A stretch of DNA of 64,000 nucleotides from Eulemur rufifrons. Lineage: Eukaryota; Chordata; Mammalia; Primates; Lemuridae. Location of the stretch: positions 17,474,193-17,538,192 of the forward strand of contig NC_091012.1 in assembly GCF_041146395.1 (NCBI RefSeq), in the 5' to 3' direction. The translations under genes and the position numbers were made by a program. Below the pieces are notes generated by a model, which was not told where the DNA came from, did not search any database, and saw only the letters and a list, made by a program, of their open reading frames with translations. Below are positions 23,170 to 36,850 of this stretch, piece after piece. Numbering within the stretch: position 1 is the stretch's first letter; each line of letters starts with the position of its first letter.

Positions 23170-24390
23170 ATAGTTAGGAATCAATCGTTAATGATGATTG
23201 CAATGCTTATGGTAATCACTGGCTGAAGTTATTTGATTGATCTATAAAAGAGAAGGAAATGTTAAAATGTGGTGTGATGAAGAAATGCAAGAAACTGAGA
23301 GAGCAAGAGAGGGGTGAATGCAAATCAGTGATCGGCTCTTGCCCATGAAGCTTGGCTGGGGAATTGCCCTGACACGGTCTCCCTGCAGGGTGCCGTCCGC
23401 CTGCTAGTGCTGGGAGCCTGGCTGCCTGCAGATCAACTCAGTCTGCAAGGAGGGACCACACTGGTGAGACACGGAGACCACCTCCTAATCTCAGATGTGT
23501 CTACAAGGACGGCTGCCTCTGCACAGGAGCACTGAAGAGAGACTGGGAGGAGCATCCCGTCAAAACCACAGCTAACACCGCTTCTCAGCTCTGGCTGGGG
23601 AGCGATGAGCGGCGTGAGCAAGGCTGAGCGCCTGCGTGTTCCTCTGCCTGCGCCGCTGAGTGAGAGGAAACAGGGCGGGAACTCGGCAATGTGCAGACGT
23701 GAAGGAAGGTGCCAGGTCAGCACACCGCGTCTGTGAGGGCTTTGCTTTAAAAACCATTCTTTCTTAAGTTCTGTCATCACAAAAGGGGTATTTACTCATT
23801 GTTCCTCTCTTGATTTATCCAACACATTTTCATATGCATAAGGGCCTGCCTGGTGCACAGCTCAAAGCCAGGTGCTGGGAAAGGGGTGGGCGAGGCAGGT
23901 GCGGAAATCGTCCCTCCTCGCCCCAACCACCCCCCACCCTATGTGTAGTGGTTAGACAGATCCTCACAGGGGTGGTGAGGGGGGGCGGTGTATGTTTCGT
24001 TTGGGAACGAAGTGGATGGTCCCTTTCGATGAGAGAGTAAGCCCTTCAGGACATCCTAAGGGCAAGCCTGACAGGAAGACTCGGAAACAGCAGGCGGCTG
24101 AGCAGCTCTGCACAGAAGGGAGCAGGGATCAGGAGGCGTTGCCACAGAGTGGGCAGCTCACTGCCAAGGAGGGACACTGAAGGTGATCCCCAAAGGGCAT
24201 CGAACCACAAGGAATGCCAGCACTCAGCTTCAGGGCTTTGTGTTGCTGTGACGTGACCTTCTTCCCTATCTCCTTAAACCTTCAGTTCACTCCAATGCCT
24301 TTGGGAGAGATTCTTTGAGTTGATCAGATTTGGGATTACAGTTGAGGCTGGTGAGCTTGAGTTTTTTGTGACCCTGTCTGTTCTGAGCAA
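23170..24390. other. Unique non-coding sequence
   Basis: No gene was recognised. A short stretch near 23815-23875 resembles the L2/MIR 3' end. The frames at 23433-23780 and 23810-24180 have no family resemblance. Confidence 0.4.
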
Positions 24391-24394
24391 TGAA

Positions 24395-24762
24395 TATTGA
24401 AGGTGAATATTTGAGTTTCCCTTCAAATGTATATCTTGCAATCTTAACCCCCAAGGGGATGGTATTAGTAGGTGGGACCTTTGGGAGGTGACTGGGTCAT
24501 GAGAGTGGAGCCTCAGGAATGGAATTAGTGACCTTGCAGAAAGGACCCCAGAGAGCTCTGCCTTCTTTCAACCATGTGAGGATACAAGGAGACGTAGGCC
24601 TTCTACCTCCTGGAAGAGGGACCTCACCCAAACCCCACCAAGCTGGCATCCTGATCTCAGAATTCCAGCCTCCAGAACAGTGAGAAATTAATTTCTGTTA
24701 ATTACCAGCCACCCAATGTGTGGCAATTTGTTAGAGCAGCCCAAGCTGACTAAGACACCATG
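24395..24762 (+). mobile_element. MaLR LTR (MST/MLT1-type)
   Basis: Near-complete LTR on the plus strand. It reads AACCCCCAAGGGGATGGTAT, a GGACCTTTGGGAGGTGACTG box, a CCATGTGAGGATACAAGGAG box, CAGCCTCCAGAACAGTGAGA and an end in AGCAGCCCAAGCTGACTAAG. No internal region is beside it, so it is a solitary LTR. Confidence 0.88.
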
Positions 24763-25810
24763 GCATATCTTATAGAAATAAGGAGAAGTCAGAGAATTGA
24801 GCCGGTTGGGGTCTTGGGAGGCATGTAGCACAGACCTACATACAGTGACACAGGGGGTTAAGACACTGTCATGGGGCAGGGATGTGTTGGGTCACGGACT
24901 CCATGGAGAGGAGTGACTCTAGATGTGTACCTTGGCGGGAAGACAGTAGAGCAGTCCACAGATGGGACATTTGGTTAACATTGAGGAAGTAGTAATAATA
25001 AAGGTTAATACCTGAAAGAATGGGAAATTATGGTGAGAAATGGGAGTTTTAATTTGTGATATCAGAAGTTCAACATTCCTGGGTGACCATAGGGCCTAAG
25101 TATGGCCATGAAGTAAGGCTAAAAGGGGCAGAGGTGAAGGTGATGAGAAATGAGGAGTCCATGTGACTGAGAGGTGTGGGATGGCGAGTTTGTGACAGCA
25201 TGAGGTCATCCTGGAGCCCAGCAGTATCTGAGTCGGAGACCATGTCTGGTTCCACACAGTGAAGGTCTCTGGCCACCGCTTCCATGATGAGGAAGGATTG
25301 GCGGTAGACAGGAACTGACGGTGGGAGCAGAAGGGCACAGGGACTTCAAGGGCACACGGACTTTCCCCCAGAGGCTGGAAGAGTTATATTCCCACAGCTA
25401 CAGGAGGGAAGTATGAAGACACTGTCAGCACATCCAGTCTGAGACCCCGCAGTGTGAGGGGTCTTGCTGGGGCGCCACAGCAGCTGGTCGTTCAGGGAGA
25501 CAGGGAGGCGCAGGGAACCTGGCTGGGATGACAGGAGAGACTGTGTTCATGGACTAGGAGTGCTCAAGGGAGCCATGGGAATGTTTGGGAGATGCCAGAG
25601 GGAGCACTTTCTAGAACAGTCTTGAACCAGATACACAGAAGACTGTGACTTGCATTTGGTGTAATTTCTGAAGAATGAAGCGTCCAGCCACAAGATGAGG
25701 GGTGGGGAGCAGGTGCCGCTTGCAGAGGCTGGAGCGGGCCGGCAGCGGAGTCTCGGGCCTTCAGCACTGCGGGGAACTTGGTGGTCATTTGATTCAATTA
25801 ATCCCAAACT
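24763..25810. other. Unique non-coding sequence
   Basis: No exon, RNA gene or clear repeat was recognised. The frames at 25070-25338 and 25547-26008 on the minus strand have no recognisable domains. Confidence 0.4.
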
Positions 25811-25814
25811 TTTA

Positions 25815-27340
<1,526 letters not shown>

Positions 27341-27344
27341 TACT

Positions 27345-27852
27345 GTATTGGTCAGGGTTCTCCAGAGAAACAGAGCCACCAGGAGATCTGTCTCCATCTC
27401 TGTCTCTACCATGTCTCTACCTGTATCTGTGTTGTAAGGAATGGCTCACGTGGCTGTGGAGGCTGAAACATCCCCAGATCTGCAGTCAGCAAGCTGCAGT
27501 CCCTGCAGGGTCGATGTCATATTTACAGTTTGAGTCCAAAGGCCAGGACCAGGAGACCTAACAGGATCGTTCTAGTCCAAAGTCAGGAAAAAGTCAATGG
27601 CACAGTTTAAAGGCAGCCAGGCAGGAGGAATTTCCTCTTATCTGGGCAGTGGCAGCCTATTTGCTCTACATGGGCCTTCCACGGATTGGGTGAGGCCCCC
27701 GTCCGGGAGGGCAACCTGTTGTACTCAAGTCTATGGATTTGAATGTTAAACTCAGCCAAATTTACCCTTATAGAAACACCCAGAATAACGTTTGACTACA
27801 CATCTTGCAACACATGGCCCAGTCAATTGACACCCAAAAATAACCATTGCAT
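27345..27852. mobile_element. LTR-like repeat starting GTCAGGGTTCTCCAGAGAAA
   Basis: A common mammalian interspersed repeat: GGTTCTCCAGAGAAACAGAG at the start, GGCTCACGTGGCTGTGGAGG, then AACACCCAGAATAACG and a CCAGTCAATTGACACC end. The same family recurs at 48895-49495. It looks like a solitary LTR; I do not name the subfamily. Confidence 0.7.
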
Positions 27853-30550
27853 CTACTTTTCTGTGAGAAATAAAACCCCTTGAAACCTAGAGAAGTTCTC
27901 AAATCATCCAGGAAGTCCAGGAGGTTGGTCACCTAACTGGTATCAGAACACAAACCTGGCCCTTGGTTTCTGCCCTAGTAACATCTACATTCCATTTGTC
28001 TTTTATTCTCCTGTGTAGAGTTTTTGACTATAAATAAATCCCGCTGTTAGTCTTTGACCTTTCACCTTTGGCTCCTTGCATTTTGCAGATTTGTGCATTG
28101 TGCCGCTCTGGGGCATTGAGGATGCTCAACTCTCTTCATTGTGTGTCAATTACCTGACCTCTGCTAAAACATGCTCCTTTTTTGTTTGTGCTGCTTTTGT
28201 ATCTGCTTTCTAAGTCGACATCTTCGCATTGGCCAGTATTGCAGTGATACAGGAACAATGCCACATGGTCCCAGGATTTACTCCCTGACTCCCAGTCTTG
28301 CTGATCTCTCTGGAGCAACATCCTACCTGGGGTTGCCATGAGGATGAGTGTACCCAGCTCTTCTCCACCCGCTGGCCTCTCAGTCAGGTCTCTTAACTCC
28401 ATGTCCTGGAAGTTTCCTGACTTGTGCCTAAGTCATTTGCAGAAGTACTTCTCCAAGAATGATCTGTGGACCTGTGTTGATTCTTGAACTGTCCACTCTC
28501 TGTACAAAAGACCTAAGTGCAGAAACTGAGAGTAAAAGTTCAGAAACGTTTTCAGTAATCTGACATGGTCATGACATCCAAACATATGTACCAAATTAGA
28601 TATTGTTGGATTTGTGAGGTAGGTTGAGTGAGGGCTTGAGTTGTTTAATAGCCTGGTATTGGTCCATAAAGGCTTCGAAATTTATAAATATACAGAAGTA
28701 TTCCTTTGCCACATGTGCTTTGAGAAGTACTGACCTATATCTCCTTCAATACTTTATAATACTAATTTCTACTGACTCGGTCATTAATGATTAAGAAAGG
28801 AGGAAAGACATTGGATACTGAGTGAATTTGTTCACTTCTTATTTATCTGCAGATTCAGAGTTTCCTGTTCATGTCCCTGGTTCCTTTAATGATTCTAGTA
28901 GTTTACTCCCAGACAGTCTGATCCCATAGGAGTGGGCCTGAGAATTGGCATTACTAACAACTCCCCCACCATAGGATTTTGTCAAAGGCGTTTGGAAGGC
29001 TCATCCTTTGAGACAAGGTGACCTGCAAGAAGAAAACGCTAATGGTGACCTCTCCATTGTCAGGAAGTAGGAGAATACTTGGGGGCTGGCATGCTGTAGA
29101 GCTGTGGGGTCACTGGAGTCTAAATCTGCCCATTCAGAGACTGGTCCTTTTTGGGACCAGAAGATGCTCCAGTTTCCTTCTGGAAGCTGAGATATTCATA
29201 ACGTTTCTCCCAAAGAGTTGAATCTGTATGTGGAAAGAAAAAAAGGCTTTATGCTGCTTAATAGTAAATTTTTCGAAGAATAGCGTCCATGCTGGTAATC
29301 AGAATAGTGTGCCATGTTCCTCTCTCTATTATTGGTGACTTTATTAAAATAAGGCAGGGGGCATGCTTAGTCTTATTTCTCTTTTATTTTTGGTCTCATT
29401 AGTATCATGCAGCTCTTTGTAATAATGTCATTTCAAACAGAAAACAGATTTTACACTGTCTGGCTCTTTGCTGTCATGCTTTTCCTAAAGCAAAATCAGT
29501 GTCTAGTTAAGTCACTTTCTCAGATTATATTCTTTCTAGTGTCAAAATTAAATATTCACAGATATCCCTTAATTACCTGGACTTAAGATGACAATAAACT
29601 CAACCAGACCATTGTTTGGGGAGATTCTGCATTTTCCATGTTCCCGTGGGCCAGGACACCGTGTGGGGGCAGTGACCAGAGGCACAGCCAGAGGGGATGC
29701 CGAATACAGGTGACCGCCTGCTCACACCACAGGTGTTTATCGGGTACCTGAAATAAATCACTTGGGGTTACTTAGTATGGAGAGCGTGTGTGTGTGTGAA
29801 AAAGAAATCTCCTTAGAACTTTCTAGAGGAAGCAAGCCTCTTTCTCCACAGCACAAGGGCTTTGTGTCTTATTTTTGATAGAGGGAATTTTAGGGACCAA
29901 GATAAGTATGACCTAGTTCTAAGAAATTTCCTAAACACCTTAAAGCTTTGAATACAAGTCCCAGTTACCAGAATCCAGGGACAGAGCAGGAAGGTTGCTC
30001 AGACATGATACCAAACAGAGGTGAATGCTGGTCACATCAGCCTTTAAACGTTTGGCAGACAAGTGCAGGCGTGAGAATGAACTGCAGCCGGCCCACTTGC
30101 AGCATGAATGAGCTCCTGGTGTCAGGGCACTGCAAGGAGTGGAGGGGACCCTGGGTTGGGCAAGGCACAGGCACTGGCTCCCTCACGCTGAGCTGCATCC
30201 AGCTCCAGCACCATCGCGCCTTGTTCCGAGACTTCCAGACCCACGTTGCATCAGATTTCACAGGACTCTGACTAACATGTTCCCTGCTGCAATGGAAGAT
30301 TCTGAGAATGAATGTGAGGGAAGTAAATGTCACTATTGTGTGGGGCTGAGCTTTTGTTTACCGTTTCAAACAGACCTGGCTGGCCCCGCTGAGGCCTGAC
30401 TGACAAAGGATTGTGCAATCTGGAGAGAGAGGTCCACGTGCGGAAGCCAGGATTCAGTCACACAGTAGGAATCATTCTGGTTAACTCTGGGAGCCAGATG
30501 TCAGCATGCTGCAGTCCTAAATCTAACACTTTCTCTCAGCCACAGCCCCG
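27853..30550. other. Mostly unique non-coding sequence
   Basis: No gene was recognised. At about 28910-28980 a phrase like GGGCCTGAGAATTGGCATTA suggests a small MER5-type DNA-transposon remnant. A short TG run lies near 29790-29800. Frames such as 29948-30271 are not supported. Confidence 0.4.
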
Positions 30551-30554
30551 TGCT

Positions 30555-30885
30555 AGCGTTAGTTTCCTAGGGCTGCCATGAGAAAGTACCACCGACCGGG
30601 CAGCTTAGGCAGCGGAAACTGCTGTCTCACAGTTCTGGGACTGGACTCTGAGATCAGGGTGTCGGCAGGGTGGGCTCCCCCCTCCCTCTGTGCTGTGTCC
30701 CAATCTCCTCTTCTTAGAAGGACTCCAGGCATATAGGGGCCCACCCTAATGACCTCATTTTAACTTAATCGCCTCTTTAGAGACCCCAAATACAGTATAT
30801 AAAGGTCCAAATACAGTCACATTCTGAGGTCTTGGGGGTTGGGACTTCAACACATGAACTTGGAAGGGGCACATTTCAGCCATAG
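30555..30885 (-). mobile_element. MaLR-type LTR, antisense
   Basis: Antisense LTR order: GTTTCCTAGGGCTGCCATGA, TCTCACAGTTCTGGGACTGG, CCCACCCTAATGACCTCATT, CAAATACAGTCACATTCTGA and TTGGGACTTCAACACATGAA. It is solitary, with no internal coding sequence. Confidence 0.82.
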
Positions 30886-31049
30886 CATTCCCAAATCATC
30901 GTTGTCGTCCCCACACTCACCAAGTGCACCCCGAGTGGACATCCACTGGTATCAGGCATCTCACCATTAAACGGCCTAATTATGACAAATGTTATGAGAA
31001 TATAGGATCATAGAATGTTAGCATCGCGGGGCCCTCAGAGATGTTTTGT

Positions 31050-31150
31050 TTCCTCAGCTCTTTTCTTGATGAGAAAATTGAAGTGCAAGGAGGCAAAAGG
31101 ACCTGTCCAAGGTGACAGGCAGGTTAGAGTAGAGCCAGGACGGCCTCTGC
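31050..31150 (-). mobile_element. MIR-type fragment, antisense
   Basis: Contains TTGATGAGAAAATTGAAGTG, ACCTGTCCAAGGTGACAGGC and GTTAGAGTAGAGCCAGGA. This is the antisense order of the MIR core. Confidence 0.6.
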
Positions 31151-31596
31151 CCCTCCCCCATTCAGTGGTTCTGGCAGGGGGTGGGCTGCACCGGGACCAC
31201 CCAGAGAACTTTCACAGTTAACTGAGTCCCCCAGAGCAGGGGATTCAGTAGGTCTGAGCTCTGGGAGCTTCCATGGGGTTCTGCTGCTCAACTGGGATTG
31301 CAACCCACTGCTTCTAGAACAGCAGCCACTTTCCTGCCAAAAGCCAGATAGTGAATGTCATTGGCTCGGAGGGCCATGCAGTCTCCTTGGCAACTACTCA
31401 GCTCTGCTGTGCAGTTTGGATTACAACCAAGTCTTCAGTCAATAACCCCTCTAAAAATATGGATTCTAAACATTCAAAGAGCACAAAAGAGCTTGGGAAG
31501 AGCACAGAAGTGCAGGACCAGGTCTCTATGCATGAGACATATTCACAAATGCACAATAGAGTGACCAGCAACACGAGTAGTTCAGGATATGTATCA

Positions 31597-31780
31597 TAAC
31601 AGGGGTTCCCACACCTGACTGCCATAGAATCATCTGGCCAATGTGAAATCATCAAAATCTCAGGCCCCACTGACGACCAAGGAGGCTCTTGGACAGCGGG
31701 TCAGCAAGGGAGGAATCTGGGTTTTCATAACTCCCCGTGTGATTGTCATGTCGCCAGGCCACAGATCCACACTAAGGGAT
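31597..31780 (+). mobile_element. MER5-like DNA-transposon remnant
   Basis: Diverged resemblance to the MER5A consensus: GGGGTTCCCACACCTGACTG, ATAGAATCATCTGGCC and TCTCAGGCCCCACTGA. The assignment is tentative. Confidence 0.45.
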
Positions 31781-32104
31781 CAAGGAGAATCTCAAAATAA
31801 TTGCTTTAGAAGCTTCGGGAAGGAAAGGTTCTTGTGCATTGTGAGGTGACAGTGTCAGAGGAGATTGCATGGTGAGGGTGCTGCTGAGGGTGGCAGTAGG
31901 TTGGGGAGAGTTCATGAGCAGGAGAAGGGCGGAGGCTGTTTCTGGGGGAGGCTCACCGCCCAAGGCGGGAGTGTGTGGCCAGAGAAGGGGAGCTGGGCCG
32001 GAGGCTGGAGAATCACGTGTGATGTCAGTGCAGGCCAGTGATTTTCATTGGATAAAACAGGTAAAAGCAGAACTAAAAGAGGGCTGCCGAGATGGCCAAA
32101 ACAA
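31781..32104. other. Unique non-coding sequence
   Basis: Nothing recognised; short frames only. Confidence 0.4.
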
Positions 32105-33290
32105 TTTGAAAAAGAAAATCTGAAGCACTCATATAATCTAATTTCAAGATTTACTGTAAATCAACAGTAATCAAGACAGTCTGGCTTTGGCAAAAGAATG
32201 GACACTTGGATCAATGGGACAGAGTGGAGAGTTAGGAGACTCACTCAAATGTGATCAATTGATTTTTGACAAAGGTGCAAAAACAAATCAATGGAGAATG
32301 GATAACCTTTTCAAAAAAATGATGCCAGAATAATCAGAAAACTATATGCAAAGATATAAAAATAAATGCAAACTGAATCATAGAGGTAAGCATAACATGT
32401 AAAATTTTGAAATTTTTAGATATATGAGGAAGGGGTATATGGGAAATTCTATACCTTCCACTCAATTTTGCTGTGAATCTAAAACCTCTCTGAAAATAAA
32501 TGAGCAAAAGACTTGAATGACACTTCATCAAAGAAGATATACTGACGGCAAAAGCCACGTTAAAAGATGCTAAGCATTACAAGGAATTAGGGAAATGCCA
32601 ATTCCGTTACAAGGTGATGTCATTACAAGTAGGTAAAGTTAAAAATCCGAAATACCACGTCCTGGTGAGTGTGTAGAGCTGAAACTTGTACATCGCAGGC
32701 AGCAATGCAGAGTGGTGCAGCCACTTTCAAAAAGTTTGACAGTTTCTTAGAAAGGTAAGCATTCATTTACCATATCAGTAATCCCAGCTAGGAATATACC
32801 CAAGTTAAAAAAACAAACAAGGAAAACTGTGCTTACATTTGTAAAGTATGTAAATATTTATAGTGGCTTTATTCATAATTGTCTCAAACTGCAAACTGAT
32901 TAAACCAAAGTCCTCCGTGGGTGGACGGATAAACAAACTGTGGCTCATCCATCGACAGAATACCTCTCAGTAGTAAAAAGTACCACACTGTTGTTTAATA
33001 CAACAGAATGTATGAATTTCAGATGTCTTATGCCCGCTGAAAGCAGCTGGACTCAAAGACTTCATTCTGTGTGGTTTCAGTTAACTGACATTTTGGAAAA
33101 GGCCAAAAGATCTAGGACCAATGAGTGGGGAAGGGCCAAGGGTGGCACGCAGGTCACTGGGGGTGATCGAGCCGCTCTGTGTTTCATTTTGTTAGTGGTT
33201 ACCCAATCCCCTGCATTGGTCAAATCTAGAACTATGCACCCCACAAGTGCATTTTACAGTATGTGAATTTAAAAATTAATAAATACAAAT
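32105..33290 (+). mobile_element. Old L1, sense, ORF2 3' part and 3' UTR
   Basis: Diverged plus-strand L1. The stretch around ATCAAGACAGTCTGGCTTTG and CTTGGATCAATGGGACAGAG is the classic ORF2 C-terminal region, followed by the part with AACAAACTGTGGCTCATCCA. The frame is broken by many stops. Confidence 0.85.
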
Positions 33291-33955
33291 TTAACAGAGG
33301 GCAGGGGAACCCAGATCTCCCTGGTCACCTGTGCCCTAACCTTCACTCCTCTTCTGTTGACGCCCAGGTTGTCTCCGAGGAAGCAGAGGCTCCCGGGGCA
33401 ACTGGAGCAGCCTTTCTGCAGGCCGAGAGCAACAACTCTGCATTCTTGAGTCATGATGTGATTAGATGATGAGAACATTTTAGGAAGAAGAATATAGTGG
33501 TGATAAATTATGTGTCTTAGTGTCTGCACTCTGCTACACTTTGAAGAGGATTAAGAAAAGGCAGGGAAGTGAAGACCTCACTTCCCTTGTCAGAGAATCA
33601 CAGAACCTCGGGGATTTCATCAGCATCTGCTCTGGCTTCTCCTGGGTGAAGCTCCCCTTCTCCATCCTCCCGAGGGCCCACCTGGCTGCTCTCAGCATAG
33701 GCAGCAGCCTACTGAGGAGCCGCAGGTCCATGGTATCCCTGTCCTTGGCCACTACCTACTGCTGGCTGGATCCCTGAAGGGCTCTGGGCCTCATCTTCAG
33801 TTTGAAGAACCGATTTTGCAATTGGGTCTGGGAATCTTCCGGGGGTAGAGGAAAAGCCAGAGGTGTGTGTACAGAGTAGAGCAGGTCGGGTAGGCCTGTG
33901 CAGTCCCATATGTGCTTTACCATAATAATTCAGGCTTCTCGGTTTTACTTGGACT
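33291..33955. other. Unique non-coding sequence
   Basis: No gene was recognised. Short frames overlap on both strands. Confidence 0.4.
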
Positions 33956-33959
33956 GCCA

Positions 33960-34110
33960 AGTGCGCCACTTGCTGACAATATGACCTCAGTTTCCATATT
34001 GGTCACATGGTCACTCTAGCGGTACTTGCCAGAAGAGAGTTGTAAGGATAAGTAATATGTGCAGAGCACCTACCTCCAGCCAAGCCTAGAGTAGGAGTTT
34101 ATAACATGCA
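33960..34110 (+). mobile_element. MIR-type fragment
   Basis: Reads ATATGACCTCAGTTTCCATA and GTAAGGATAAGTAATATGTG followed by GCAGAGCACCTACC, matching the second half of MIR on the plus strand. Confidence 0.55.
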
Positions 34111-34134
34111 GCAATTACGTTTCCATTTGTGTTT

Positions 34135-34240
34135 AGTGCTCTGCACATTTTATTTATCTGTTTATCCTTTGATGGGCATTTTGGCTGATTCCATATTTTG
34201 GCTACTTTGAACGGTGTTGCAACAAACACTATAAACTGAA
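34135..34240 (-). mobile_element. Short L1 3' fragment, antisense
   Basis: Contains CCTTTGATGGGCATTTTGGC and GGCTACTTTGAACGGTGTTG, diverged antisense L1 sequence. Confidence 0.6.
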
Positions 34241-34375
34241 AGTCATCCCACTGGATATTTCTAAGGCCCCATCTACCCTGTCATTCAATGATTCTATGAT
34301 TTCACTTACCAAGAAATTGGTAGAGAATGGGGTCTCTTCATCCCCACTCCAATTTGAAATGTTTTATCTATCTTC

Positions 34376-34378
34376 TCT

Positions 34379-34410
<32 letters not shown>
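34376..34410. repeat. CA microsatellite
   Basis: About 14 uninterrupted CA units followed by GCACACATG. Confidence 0.95.
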
Positions 34411-34412
<2 letters not shown>

Positions 34413-34919
34413 TGTAGATACATATGTGTGCTTGTTTTTACATTTCTATTGATTCATTTTTTTTCCTGTGGTTTTAAAGTAAAAAAAACATAAAATAGAA
34501 GCTCTCTAAATGTTCATCAAGAGTGGATCAATTACATATTATATCTTCACTACAGGATCTTAGGCAAATCCAGAATGTGGCAGATCTGCATATATTGACA
34601 TGATGAGATGTCTGCAATATATGAAATTAAAAAGAAAACAGGTTAAAGAGAAATGGGCTGTGTAGTTGCCCCATCTTATAGCAAAATCTGCTGGAGTAAA
34701 CAGCCATTGGTCCATTTTAAATGGTTAAACATTTCTTCTGTATTCTGGCATCCGTCTCCCTCAGAACTAGCTCTTCCCCCTGGAACACCACAAAATCCTC
34801 GGCCTCCCTCCCCAGGGCATCAAATCTTGAATTTCCTGCTTTTCTCCAGGAAATGTGGCTCTGGCTCCCTGGATTCTCCCACGGTTGTCCAAATGGCCAG
34901 GTCATTGTCCTGGCGGCAT

Positions 34920-35150
34920 TCCTGAGCTTCTACCACGTGCTGATCCTGTGCTACGCACTTTACAGAAAGAATCTCACTGAAGCTTTACAAAAACCTCTGG
35001 GGGGGGTGTTAATATTACCCCGTTATTACAGATGAAGACACTTGCTTGGGGAAATTCAGTAATTTTCCCAAGACTACTCATCTAGGAAGTGATGAAGCAG
35101 GGATTGGAACTGAGGCAGCAAAACTCCAGGGCCACACCTGCTAAACTGAC
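34920..35150 (-). mobile_element. MIR-type SINE, antisense
   Basis: Antisense MIR order: CTACCACGTGCTGATCCTGT, a GTTATTACAGATGAAGACAC core, TTTTCCCAAGACTACTCATC and a GGGATTGGAACTGAGG end. Confidence 0.75.
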
Positions 35151-35179
35151 CAGAGCTGCGTCTCTGAAACCAAGTTGTT

Positions 35180-36330
35180 TTTTGTAGGTTGCGTTGTCTA
35201 TATGTGTTTTTGTTTCCCTTTCTTCAAAGTCTTAGAGTTTGCCTTTGACATTAAAAATTTCGGTCTATCTGGAATGATTTTTTTGTATGTGTATGGTGTG
35301 AAGTGTGGATTCATTTTCAGGTACTTAAATTAGTGAACAGTCCAGATTTTCCCATAGAAACAGCAGTAAATCAGGTTTCCATACTATACTCATAGGTCAG
35401 TTTGTTCGCTCTCTTTTTGGCCCATTGCTCGGTTTGTCTATTCCTGCTCCGATACTACACACGGTTGTGTTAATATGTTTTGATATTGGGTCACACAGGT
35501 ACCATCACCTTGCTTTCCTTGTTCAAAAGTGTCTTAACTACTGGCAACCTGAACTTCCATATACACTTTGCAATCATATGGTCAAATTCCATGAAACCTT
35601 AATTTGCATTTTAACTAGGATTTAACTAATTCTATGAATTAATTTGTGGGAGAGTTGATGTGATTCCAATATTGAGTCTTCCCAACTATACATCTGACAT
35701 GTGTTTCCATTAATTAGGGTTTTTTTTAAATGTTTTTTAACATAGTTTTAGGATTTCTTACATTAAGGTCTTGTACATGTTTGCTGCATTTATCCTTAGA
35801 AACATTATTTTTTGTTGCACTTGTACATAGTATGTTTTAAAAATTGAATTTCAGTTTGCTCCTGGTGTACAGAAATGCAATGGACTTTTGTGAATTGATC
35901 GCATATCAATGTAACTTTGCCAGGCTCTCTTATTAATTTTTAATAATTGCCTTATATAATCGATCTTTTAGGGAAAAGTATCATTTGTGAAAAAAGATAT
36001 TTGTAAATTTTTTCACTTCCAAAGCTTAAATCCTTTATTTCTTTTTCTTGTCTTATTTGGATTGCCAGAATACAATGTTAGATAGAAGGCATAGAAGGAG
36101 ACATCAGTGAAATATTCCTGAAATTTTTTCCACATTTACTGAGATCATAACACAGGTTTTTGAAAATACATTAAAGTGGTAAAGTATCTAAGCAAATTTC
36201 CTAATATGAAATTGATCTTGCCTTCCTAGAGAAAGCCCACCTGGACATGAGGTATTATCTTTTCATGCATTGTGGAATTGGTTTGCTAACATTTGGTTTA
36301 GTAGGTTTATTTCCCACTCATCATTTGTTC
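35180..36330 (-). mobile_element. Old L1M-type ORF2 fragment, antisense
   Basis: Diverged antisense ORF2: GGTGTGAAGTGTGGATTCAT, CATAGAAACAGCAGTAAATC, CTTGTTCAAAAGTGTCTTAA and further phrases in the order seen in intact L1. No frames remain. Confidence 0.8.
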
Positions 36331-36339
36331 TGTTTTTAA

Positions 36340-36514
36340 TTTTTAATTTTTATTGATACATACTAGTTGCACATATTTTTAGAGTACATGTGATATTTCA
36401 ATACAAGCATATGATGTGTAATGATCAAATCTGGTAATTAAGATATCCATCTCCTCAAACATTTATCAGTTCTTTGTGATGGGAGCATTCCAATTCTTCT
36501 CTTCTAGCTATTTT
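36340..36514 (-). mobile_element. L1-D 3' UTR, left of the L1-C insertion
   Basis: Antisense 3' UTR of a primate L1PA/L1PB-like element: ATTGATACATACTAGTTGCA, AGTACATGTGATATTTCAAT and GTAATGATCAAATCTGG. It breaks at 36514, and the continuation resumes after L1-C at about 43854. Confidence 0.88.
36499..36514. repeat. Left target-site duplication of L1-C
   Basis: CTCTTCTAGCTATTTT, repeated exactly at 43854-43869. Cleavage next to TTTT fits the L1 endonuclease preference. Confidence 0.93.
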
Positions 36515-36541
36515 TATTTTATTTTATTTTTTTTTATTTAT

Positions 36542-36850
36542 TTCATCTTATTATTATGGGGGATACAGAATTTCAGGTTACATACATTGCCCATGTGCCA
36601 CCTATCCCCCCAAGTCAAAGCTCCAGGCGTGTCCATTCCCCAGACAATGCACATTGCACTCATCATGTAGGTATATATCCATCCCCTCCTCCCATCCCCC
36701 CTCCCCGAGTCAGCACCTTCAAGCGTGACCATTCCCCAGATGGTGCGCAATGCACTCATCATGTAGGCATACACCCATCCCCTCCCCCCTGCCCCCACCT
36801 CAGTCTGATATCCGATTGGTATCATTCCCAGATGTGAATATAGGTGATGA
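36542..36850 (-). other. L1-C 3' UTR with 96-base duplication
   Basis: Two direct units lie at about 36611-36706 and 36707-36802, with a period of 96 bases, each ending in a C-rich stretch on the plus strand (G-rich on the L1 strand). G runs at about 36679-36706 and 36774-36800 fit the G-quadruplex pattern. L1-B keeps only the second unit. Confidence 0.85.

Noticed and set aside
24395..24762. Complete endogenous retrovirus
   Set aside because: Only a solitary LTR is present; no gag, pol or env-like sequence lies beside it or beside the other LTRs in the window.
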